The notes under the pieces were generated by a model that was given only the letters and a program-made list of their open reading frames with translations, searched no databases and was not told where the DNA came from. Positions 55,636 through 64,000 of a DNA stretch of 64,000 bases are shown here, one piece after another. A program made the position numbers and the translations under genes. Positions within the stretch are counted from its first letter, which is position 1; each line of letters opens with the position of its first letter. Source of the DNA: Bartonella sp. M0177 (lineage in GTDB: Bacteria > Pseudomonadota > Alphaproteobacteria > Rhizobiales > Rhizobiaceae); contig NZ_JACFOY010000001.1 in assembly GCF_016102285.1 (NCBI RefSeq), positions 2,234,501-2,298,500 of the forward strand, read 5' to 3'.

Positions 55636-56586
55636 GAACTCGTCCAGAGAATTTATGTAGTATGCTAATGATTATGATGCGACATATATAAGCATAGAAA
55701 TTTATTCGCAATTCACTTCCTTACTTCTCACAAAGGGTTGAACCGGTTACCAGTTCCAACGAACACAAGCGTATAGTTATCCGGATTTCTTTTGGCGGGA
55801 ATAGTTATCAATCAGGATGTTTCTCGGCATGAGAAACGCATAAAACTGTTCTTATGCTTCAATCTATGATTGTGACGTTTATGAGGCAATCATAACCAAC
55901 AAACCTATAAATATTCGCGACCGAATTTACTTTTTCAAATTCCTTGAATATTTCCGATCCCGGATTCGCATTCGAAATAATCGGAATTTTGGGCAAGCAT
56001 TATCATACGTGATGTTTGATTACCGACGTTTCGCGAGAGGATAATCGCAGGAAAATTCCCGAATGTTTTGGCCAATAATCGGTGAAATATTATTTCGCGT
56101 GCAATATAATGTTTTGTTTTAAATAACCTGTTTTCGAAAAAAACCGGACTATAAGATTGGTTCTAATGATATTAAAAAAGTTTTTATTAAAAATACTTTT
56201 TATGTTTTACTATATTATCGATATAAATAACTGTTTTTCTATTTATTTCCGAGCGATATGATTAGAAAACGAATACATAAAATCATGTAAAACTGAATAA
56301 CTTCAAAGACGACAGAATTGTTTCACTGTTACAATTTATTCAATAATGAATACCAGTTTTTTGAGTGGTGAAAAATACTGAAAACTAACGGGTTGAGGCG
56401 GATTTCTTGTTTGACGAATGAATGGCCTTCGGCTCGTCTGCGTTCTGCATTATGAAATTCTATAGCACATCGACTTTGATGAATGCCCGTTACGGTAAAA
56501 CACCGCTAAAATCCTTCACCTTTTCAATGTCGCCCGAACAAAAAGCAAAAAGGAAAAGGCGGAAAATAATAAAGAAACGCCAGTGA
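55636..56586. other. AT-rich gap between marR and atpC
   Basis: These 951 bases are AT-rich with no credible gene; reading frames are short and show no protein pattern. A 6-base inverted pair TATGCT/AGCATA (55661-55696) lies close to marR but has a 24-base spacer. The right part should hold the end of the atp transcript, but no strong terminator is seen. Otherwise nothing. Confidence 0.55.
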
Positions 56587-56991
56587 TCAGATTGTCGAGA
56601 TAACGTTCTGTATAGATGTCAGTTGATGAATAAAATCTTCTGCCTTGTTGCGAGCTTCATCATTCTCGGCACCTTCAAAGACATCGCGCGCTTCACTAAT
56701 GCGGCGCTCCAAATCGCTTTCATCGAATTTTTCAACGGAAACGGCTGATTCAGCTAATAAAGAACAACCATGACGGTTAATATCGGCGAAGCCGCCATAA
56801 ACAACAAATGACATTTGGCCGGTTGCCGATTTTACTGTGATAATTCCGGGGGTAACCGCGGTCATAACAGGAGAGTGATCAGGAAGAATGGTCATATAGC
56901 CTTCACTTCCCGGCAAGACAACTTCTGTTGCTTTTTCCGAAAGTAGCAATTGTTCTGGAGAAACCAGCTCAAATAAAAATGATTTAGCCAT
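56587..56991 (-). CDS. atpC: ATP synthase F1 epsilon subunit
   Basis: The 134-residue subunit has the N-terminal beta sandwich (KSFLFELVSPEQLLLSEKATEVVLPGSEGYMTILPDHSPVM is spread over residues 3-43) and a C-terminal helical pair. It couples rotation in F1 and can inhibit it. I use the ATG ending at 56991; a start four codons upstream is open. It is the last gene of atpHAGDC and is separated from atpD by a 164-base gap with two hairpins. Confidence 0.95.
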   Translation of the reverse strand: MAKSFLFELVSPEQLLLSEKATEVVLPGSEGYMTILPDHSPVMTAVTPGIITVKSATGQMSFVVYGGFADINRHGCSLLAESAVSVEKFDESDLERRISEARDVFEGAENDEARNKAEDFIHQLTSIQNVISTI

Positions 56992-57066
56992 ATCTTTCGT
57001 CACCTTACCCTAAAGACAATCAGTAAAATCCGCAAAAGTCTAAAGAGACCTGAAGATTTCAAACTC

Positions 57067-57148
57067 TTTGCAGTGCAAAAATAGATTTTTCCCTAACGGG
57101 CAAGGCACTGCAAATGGCTCTGTCGCCAATATAAAAGGCGACAGAACC
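57067..57148 (-). promoter_or_regulatory. Tandem hairpins in the atpD-atpC gap
   Basis: First hairpin on the transcript: a 12-base stem, GGCTCTGTCGCC (57116-57127) with GGCGACAGAACC (57137-57148), one G-T pair, 9-base loop. Second: TTTGCAGTGC (57067-57076) with GCACTGCAAA (57105-57114), perfect 10-base arms, loop holding a smaller AAAAAT/ATTTTT pair. Neither has a T-run, so these look like mRNA stability, processing or attenuation elements rather than full terminators. Confidence 0.75.
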
Positions 57149-57155
57149 CTTTCAA

Positions 57156-58787
<1,632 letters not shown>

Positions 58788-58799
58788 TTACCTTCCATA

Positions 58800-59687
58800 T
58801 TAGAGCGCTTCTGCGCCCGCAATAATTTCAATCAGTTCTGTCGTGATCTGAGCCTGACGTTGACGGTTATAAGTGACCGACAGTTTATTGATCATCTCAC
58901 CCGCATTACGTGTTGCATTATCCATCGCACTCATCTTGGCACCCATTTCTCCGGCACCGTTTTCCAGTAGTGCCCGAAAAACTTGTACACCAATATTGCG
59001 CGGGATAAGCGTATTCAGGATTGTTGCGGCGTCAGGTTCATACGAATAAACGGCAGGAACAACTGCTTTCTCCTGTGTATCTTCGGTCTCATCTTCTTTC
59101 GGAGCGGGGATAAGTTGCAGGGAAGTCGGTTGCTGATTGATGACTGACACGAAGTCGGAATAAAACAATGTGCAGACATCAAATTCGTCTTTTTTGAACA
59201 ATTCAATTATTTTATCCGCAATGTTTTTAGCGTGCGAATAATTGAGGTGCTTGGCTTCCCGCAGGCTGACATGGTCAATGATATATTGACCGAAATCACG
59301 ATGCAAAATATCGAAGCCTTTTTTACCCACAGTGAGTATTTTTACACGTTTGCCCTGCCCGAGCAGTACCTTGATATGCTCGATTGCATGGCGGGCAATT
59401 TGCGAATTGAAACCGCCACACAGTCCACGCTCTGCTGTACAGACCACGAGAAGATGCACATCATCTTTCCCGTTGCCGACCATCAATTTCGGTGCATCTT
59501 CTGTACCGATATGAGAAGCCAGATCGGTAAGCACCGCGGCCATACGTTGCGCATACGGACGCGCTGCTTCTGCTGCCTCTTCTGCGCGACGCAGCTTTGC
59601 CGCAGCGACCATTTGCATCGCACGGGTAATTTTCTGCGTCGCCTTAACCGAGGCGATACGATCTCTAAGATCTTTTAGCGAAGCCAT
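58800..59687 (-). CDS. atpG: ATP synthase F1 gamma subunit
   Basis: The 295-residue rotor shaft of F1 has N- and C-terminal coiled-coil helices ([30 protein letters not shown] spread over 2-31; [17 protein letters not shown] near the end) and a central Rossmann-like domain. The conserved [14 protein letters not shown] lies at about 82. It lies 20 bases after atpA and 18 before atpD. Confidence 0.96.
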   Translation of the reverse strand: MASLKDLRDRIASVKATQKITRAMQMVAAAKLRRAEEAAEAARPYAQRMAAVLTDLASHIGTEDAPKLMVGNGKDDVHLLVVCTAERGLCGGFNSQIARHAIEHIKVLLGQGKRVKILTVGKKGFDILHRDFGQYIIDHVSLREAKHLNYSHAKNIADKIIELFKKDEFDVCTLFYSDFVSVINQQPTSLQLIPAPKEDETEDTQEKAVVPAVYSYEPDAATILNTLIPRNIGVQVFRALLENGAGEMGAKMSAMDNATRNAGEMINKLSVTYNRQRQAQITTELIEIIAGAEAL

Positions 59688-59707
59688 TAAACCGTCCCAT
59701 CATCAGA

Positions 59708-61237
59708 TCAAGAAAAGTTCTTGGAATAAGTTTGAAGAACTGTCGTCAACTTGTTCTTCAGCTCATCTGTCAACTTCTGTTCGTTGCGGATACCATCAAG
59801 AATATCCGTATGGTCGGTGCGCATCAGCGCCAGAAATCCTTGTTCGAATTTGCTAACCTGATTAACAGCAATCTTGTCGAGATAACCATTTACACCGGCA
59901 AAGATAACAACAACCTGTTCCTCTGTCTTTAACGGTGAAAATTGTGGCTGCTTCAACAACTCGGTCAACCGCGCACCGCGATTAAGCAGACGCTGGGTCG
60001 ATGCATCAAGATCAGAGCCGAATTGGGCAAAGGCGGCCATTTCACGATATTGGGCAAGTTCACCCTTGATCGAACCGGCTACCTGCTTCATTGCTTTAAT
60101 TTGCGCAGCAGAACCAACACGCGAAACCGATAGTCCAACGTTCACCGCCGGACGGATACCTTGATAGAACAGGTTCGTTTCAAGGAAAATCTGACCATCG
60201 GTAATCGAAATCACATTGGTCGGAATATAGGCTGACACGTCATTTGCCTGCGTTTCAATAACAGGAAGTGCTGTCAGCGAACCGGCACCATGAGCATCAT
60301 TCATCTTGGCTGCACGTTCAAGCAAACGAGAGTGCAAGTAAAAAACATCGCCAGGATAAGCTTCACGCCCCGGCGGGCGACGCAGCAACAAAGACATCTG
60401 GCGATAAGCCACAGCCTGTTTTGACAAATCGTCGTAACCGATCAAAGCATGCTTGCCATTATCACGGAAATATTCACCAATCGCACAACCGGCAAACGGC
60501 GCAATAAATTGCATCGGAGCCGGTTCGGAAGCAGTTGCAGCAACAATGATCGAATATTCCAGTGCGCCACGTTCTTCCAGTGCTTTCACAAAACGGGCAA
60601 CAGTTGAACGTTTCTGACCGACAGCAACATAGACACAATAAAGTTTATCTTTTTCGATATTCTTGTCATGTGCCGGCTTCTGGTTAAGAAATGTATCAAG
60701 CAAAATTGCTGTTTTACCGGTTTGACGGTCACCGATCACCAACTCGCGCTGACCACGTCCAATCGGAATAAGTGCATCAATCGCTTTAAGACCGGTCGAC
60801 ATCGGCTCGTGAACCGATTTACGCGGGATGATTCCGGGAGCCTTGACATCAACACGACGACGTTCTTTGGCATTGATCGGGCCTTTACCGTCAATCGGAT
60901 TTCCCAAAGCGTCCACAACGCGTCCAAGAAGCTCCGGACCAACAGGAACATCAACAATGGTTTTCGTGCGCTTGACCGTATCACCTTCACAAATGTCACG
61001 GTCCGAACCGAAAATAACAACACCGACATTATCACTTTCGAGGTTAAGCGCCATACCACGTATGCCACCGGGAAACTCGACCATTTCACCGGCCTGAACA
61101 TTATCCAAGCCATAAACACGGGCGATACCGTCACCCACAGACAGAACCTGACCAACCTCGGAAACTTCGGCTTCTTTACCGAAATTTTCGATTTGACTTT
61201 TCAGGATTTTAGATATTTCCGACGGTTTAATATCCAT
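59708..61237 (-). CDS. atpA: ATP synthase F1 alpha subunit
   Basis: The 509-residue regulatory subunit has Walker A GDRQTGKT (169-176), the arginine-finger region [31 protein letters not shown] and the N-terminal crown domain ([24 protein letters not shown]). Its ATG shares one base with the stop codon of atpH, so they are coupled. The length is normal. Confidence 0.97.
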   Translation of the reverse strand: MDIKPSEISKILKSQIENFGKEAEVSEVGQVLSVGDGIARVYGLDNVQAGEMVEFPGGIRGMALNLESDNVGVVIFGSDRDICEGDTVKRTKTIVDVPVGPELLGRVVDALGNPIDGKGPINAKERRRVDVKAPGIIPRKSVHEPMSTGLKAIDALIPIGRGQRELVIGDRQTGKTAILLDTFLNQKPAHDKNIEKDKLYCVYVAVGQKRSTVARFVKALEERGALEYSIIVAATASEPAPMQFIAPFAGCAIGEYFRDNGKHALIGYDDLSKQAVAYRQMSLLLRRPPGREAYPGDVFYLHSRLLERAAKMNDAHGAGSLTALPVIETQANDVSAYIPTNVISITDGQIFLETNLFYQGIRPAVNVGLSVSRVGSAAQIKAMKQVAGSIKGELAQYREMAAFAQFGSDLDASTQRLLNRGARLTELLKQPQFSPLKTEEQVVVIFAGVNGYLDKIAVNQVSKFEQGFLALMRTDHTDILDGIRNEQKLTDELKNKLTTVLQTYSKNFS

Positions 61238-61812
61238 CAGCCGACCTCTTTCAGTGCAAGCTTAAGCGAAAACAATTTCGATGACAGTGACGTATCAATC
61301 TGACGCGAACCGAGTCGGACGATAAGACCACCCAATATATCCGGATTTACGGTTTTATGCAGGTTCACATCTTTACCTGCTACGGTTTTTAACGTTGCTT
61401 TCAACTCTTTTTCCTGAGCTGAAGTCAATTCCTGTGCCGAAACAACTTCTGCCGAAATTTCCCCGCGGAAATTCGCAGCCAGATTATGGAAGGCAGAAAC
61501 AATGGCAGGCAAAACAAAAAGCCGTCTATTGGATGCGACGACACATAAAAAATTGGCAACATAACGACTGGCAGTGTTTTTATCCATGCCGGCTTCTTTA
61601 CAAAGAGAAGCAACCGCCTTTTCCTGTTCAACCGATGAAAAAACCGGACTGAAGACCAGACGTTTTAAATCACTATTTGATTCGATCAATGAAAGGCATG
61701 AAGATAGTTCTTTTTCTACAGCATCGACGCATTTGGCTTCTCGCGCGAGATCAAAAAGTGATGCAGCATAACGCTCGGCTACTGCAGATGTTAGCGAAGA
61801 CGACTTTGACAC
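61237..61812 (-). CDS. atpH: ATP synthase F1 delta subunit
   Basis: The 191-residue stator subunit has the N-terminal helical bundle ([26 protein letters not shown]) and the C-terminal [30 protein letters not shown], the family signature. It connects F1 to the b subunits. It is the first gene of the operon; F0 genes are not in this window, as is usual in Rhizobiales, where F1 and F0 are separate. Confidence 0.95.
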   Translation of the reverse strand: MSKSSSLTSAVAERYAASLFDLAREAKCVDAVEKELSSCLSLIESNSDLKRLVFSPVFSSVEQEKAVASLCKEAGMDKNTASRYVANFLCVVASNRRLFVLPAIVSAFHNLAANFRGEISAEVVSAQELTSAQEKELKATLKTVAGKDVNLHKTVNPDILGGLIVRLGSRQIDTSLSSKLFSLKLALKEVG

Positions 61813-62008
61813 TCTATCCTGTCTTTCCCCTTAGCAGAGAGTTGACTTTAATAATTGCCAACTCGGTAATGCCAGATAACTTTTCCCGTTGTCGGTATGT
61901 GACCGCTATTCAAATATTAAAAGTTGATAGGCATCTAGCATACACAATTGAGACTCGCAACACCGCAACAGGCTGCTTTTTAAAACTATGCCTTATTTTT
62001 TTTAATAT

Positions 62009-62401
62009 TTAAGCTACAAAACCGAAAGCATAAACAAAACTCGCTATTGCAAACACTATTTCGATCAATAGCGCTATGACATTAAAGCCAGAAAAGCTTT
62101 TGTCAATTATAAATGAGACAAGCCGTCCGACAATGCAGAAAAATACCGCCAAAAATAGTGCAACCGCTAAAAAAGGTTGTGCAAACAATAAATAGCTAAT
62201 TCCCAAGCCGAGCGGTAATCCGCCCATATTGCCGCGCACTGCAGCAAGAAGTGAAGCTGATTCTTGTTGCGGATAAGTCCAGAACATCCGCATCGCAATT
62301 TTCGGCCAGATTAAATAGAACAGACCTACCAGAACAAAACCCCACGCTACGAACCATGCAAGCCACTCTCCGCAAGTTTGGGGAAAGTAAAGTTCAATCA
62401 T
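62009..62401 (-). CDS. Small four-helix membrane protein (possibly DUF4345)
   Basis: The 130-residue protein has about four hydrophobic helices (14-34, 50-70, 72-92 and 105-125). GGLPLGLGISYLLFAQPFLAVALF and VGRLVSFIIDKSFSGFNVIALLIEI recall the DUF4345 family, but I cannot confirm it. No catalytic residues. It lies between the unknown secreted protein and atpH, all on the same strand but with gaps of 100 and 196 bases. Function unknown. Confidence 0.6.
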   Translation of the reverse strand: MIELYFPQTCGEWLAWFVAWGFVLVGLFYLIWPKIAMRMFWTYPQQESASLLAAVRGNMGGLPLGLGISYLLFAQPFLAVALFLAVFFCIVGRLVSFIIDKSFSGFNVIALLIEIVFAIASFVYAFGFVA

Positions 62402-62501
62402 CGTTACCTACCTTCAAATCCTCTCGAGACCGAATTTTTCAACCTTTTATGCTATAAGTTCTATATGCACGCTTTTTTTAAAAAGAAAACGGGTAGCAAT
62501 A

Positions 62502-63143
62502 TTATTGTGCTGGCCCCGAAATAAAATTTTCTTCTCCGGTCGGATCTTTCAGGCAATTTTCTTGCAATATTTTTTCAATGTCCTGAGGTACCGATTTGAT
62601 CTTTGCTGTATTTGTTTCCTTGAATGTATCAAAGGCTGATGAGGCTACCGTGTCACCTGTCTCGATCAATGCTTTATCCAACAAAGCATCATTGTTTTCC
62701 ATACGCACCTCGACAACTTCAGCAGAAAGATCGAGTGCACGTGCCGTTTCTATCATATCGCGACGCTGGCTTAAGGTAGTTATCATACGTGTCGCCACCG
62801 GCCCCGGTTCAACCTTTCCGTTAATACTCAATCCTTTTTCGAGTTGATAAACTTCTTTGAGAATGTGATCATATTGCTGGACAATATTCATATAGACCCA
62901 TTGTCTGGCTTTGGACGAAGGCTTTTTACATGATTTCATCATGCTGTTTGCCGGTTCGTCAATCATTGGCATAAATACTTTGTCCGATTCTTTGAGCATA
63001 CTATAAGCAAAGACAAAAACAGTAACATCGGCACTTTTCTTATTGTTCTGGCTATCGTGCCCGATGACATCGGAAACAGATTGGGAAAAAACCGGACTTA
63101 TGGAAAACAGTAACGTCGACAATATCAATAAAAAACGCATCAT
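62502..63143 (-). CDS. Secreted protein of unknown function
   Basis: I do not recognise this 213-residue protein. It has a signal peptide (MRFLLILSTLLFSISPVFS, cut near 20) and a mainly helical body. Two cysteines (about 71 and 196) could form a disulfide in the periplasm. TRMITTLSQRRDMIETARALD and EVVEVRMENNDALLDKALIETGDTV look like helical pairs. It has no catalytic motif. It lies 86 bases after priA on the same strand, upstream of the small membrane protein. Confidence 0.7.
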   Translation of the reverse strand: MMRFLLILSTLLFSISPVFSQSVSDVIGHDSQNNKKSADVTVFVFAYSMLKESDKVFMPMIDEPANSMMKSCKKPSSKARQWVYMNIVQQYDHILKEVYQLEKGLSINGKVEPGPVATRMITTLSQRRDMIETARALDLSAEVVEVRMENNDALLDKALIETGDTVASSAFDTFKETNTAKIKSVPQDIEKILQENCLKDPTGEENFISGPAQ

Positions 63144-63229
63144 TCCAAACCTCTGAAACGTTTGATCTATGCCAAACAGACACCTGCCACATTGTTACTG
63201 TTTGTCCCGTTCAGCGAGAAGCACGGACA

Positions 63230-64000
63230 TTAAATGAAACTTTGCGGATCAATGTCAACCTGCACCCGTATTGTACCACGAATTTTTGGCCCCCGTGCAA
63301 TCATTGCACGAATAAAAGATTGCATATCGGCACGACGGCTCCCCTGCAAAAGCAGTCTGAACCGATATCTTCCGCGCACCAATGCCAATGGCGCTTCGGC
63401 CGGTCCCAATACCGATATTTCATTTGCCGATGGCGCCGCCTGACGCAAACCGCGCGCATGTGCTTCCGCGTCACTGCGGCTTTCAGATGAAACAATAAGC
63501 GCTGCCAGACGCCCGAATGGCGGGAGATTGTGGCGTGCCCGCTCGTCAATTTCTCTTTTATAAAAAGCTTCGCTGTCGCCCGAGATAATAGCCTGCATGA
63601 CCGGATGTTCCGGCTGATAAGTCTGTATCAACCCCTGACTTTTTAGCCCTGTGCGACCAGCGCGACCGGTAACCTGAGACAACAACTGGAACGTGCGTTC
63701 AGCTGCGCGCGGGTCCCCATTGGAAAGTCCCAGATCCGCATCGACAACACCGACGAGTGAAATACCCGGAAAATGGTGGCCTTTGGCAACGAGTTGTGTT
63801 CCGATGACAATATCGACCTCGCCTTTTGAAATGGCTTCAAGCTCCAGCCTCAATCTTTTGACGCCCCCTATCAAGTCGGTCGACAATACGAGGATGCGTG
63901 CTTCAGGAAACAGCTTCAATGTTTCCTCGGCTATCCTTTCGACACCCGGCCCACAGGCAACGAGATGATCAAGTGTTCCGCATTCCGGACAAGCTTCAGG
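63230..64000 (-). CDS. priA: Primosomal helicase PriA (C-terminal part, cut by window edge)
   Basis: Only the last 256 residues are present; the frame runs open to the window end. The first visible residues are PEACPECGTLDHLVACGPGVERIAEE, spread over two short blocks, which is the zinc-binding region between helicase motifs. Downstream come GTQLVAKGHHFPGISLVGVVDADLGL (motif V), QLLSQVTGRAGRTG (motif VI) and the C-terminal domain ending IRVQVDIDPQSFI, all typical of PriA. PriA restarts stalled replication forks with 3'-5' helicase activity. It is the upstream neighbour of atpH in many Rhizobiales. Confidence 0.95.
   Translation of the reverse strand, partial: PEACPECGTLDHLVACGPGVERIAEETLKLFPEARILVLSTDLIGGVKRLRLELEAISKGEVDIVIGTQLVAKGHHFPGISLVGVVDADLGLSNGDPRAAERTFQLLSQVTGRAGRTGLKSQGLIQTYQPEHPVMQAIISGDSEAFYKREIDERARHNLPPFGRLAALIVSSESRSDAEAHARGLRQAAPSANEISVLGPAEAPLALVRGRYRFRLLLQGSRRADMQSFIRAMIARGPKIRGTIRVQVDIDPQSFI

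Noticed and set aside
55661..55696. TATGCT/AGCATA as a MarR operator
   Set aside because: The arms are only 6 bases with a 24-base spacer, while MarR sites are compact palindromes of about 16-20 bases.

Overview
The window reads as a chromosomal core segment of a Rhizobiales alphaproteobacterium, most likely Bartonellaceae (a Bartonella apis-like relative is my best guess, by inference). The support is an Omp2-type porin with the paired cysteines near its N-terminus, an RpoH2-type sigma factor, GapR and RcdA homologues, an alanine/lysine-rich N-terminal extension on AtpD, the helicase-S4-fdxA-carD gene block, and a GC content that looks like the mid-40s by eye (not computed). I see no rRNA, tRNA, CRISPR array, prophage, integrase or insertion sequence. 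Nearly every gene belongs to a known family, so the interest lies mainly in the gaps between genes.

Layout. 0.1-2.4 kb: 5-FCL, ymdB and yebC. 2.7-9.6 kb: rpmE, an ABC exporter with a FAD oxidoreductase, suhB, efp, and a Sel1-repeat protein coupled to a ThiE-like protein. 9.7-15.5 kb: opgC, rcdA (with a CtrA box), ruvCAB-ybgC and an orphan amino-acid binding protein. 15.5-17.8 kb: a gene-poor stretch and the porin. 17.8-26.6 kb: central carbon metabolism (fba, pgk, gap, tkt, pyk), the divergent DUF4164-zapA pair and a candidate 6S RNA. 26.7-35 kb: N-formylglutamate amidohydrolase, gapR, an ABC-F ATPase, thiamine pyrophosphokinase, an M48 protease, a CDF transporter and rpoH2. 35-45.7 kb: carD, fdxA, S4 protein, helicase, rpmF, mtgA, ispA, yigZ and ispG. 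46-52.3 kb: a DUF883 protein and a branched-chain amino-acid (liv) transporter operon. 52.5-55.6 kb: a MarR-controlled EmrAB-like efflux operon. 56.6-61.8 kb: the F1 ATP synthase operon atpHAGDC. 62-64 kb: two poorly known envelope proteins and the end of priA.

How it fits together. tkt-gap-pgk-fba and pyk supply glycolysis and the pentose-phosphate pathway, and the F1 operon makes ATP. CtrA feeds into rcdA, and zapA and gapR concern division and chromosome topology. A GGAAC-N16-CGTT promoter places rpoH2 under the general stress sigma factor EcfG. No clearly new multi-gene system was found. The observations most worth checking are tandem RNA hairpins between atpD and atpC, the EcfG promoter and leader palindrome of rpoH2, the CtrA box of rcdA, the candidate 6S RNA separated from its usual neighbour, palindromes at the porin promoter, nested inverted repeats upstream of carD, and a 1-kb gap upstream of the helicase with signs of a small RNA.
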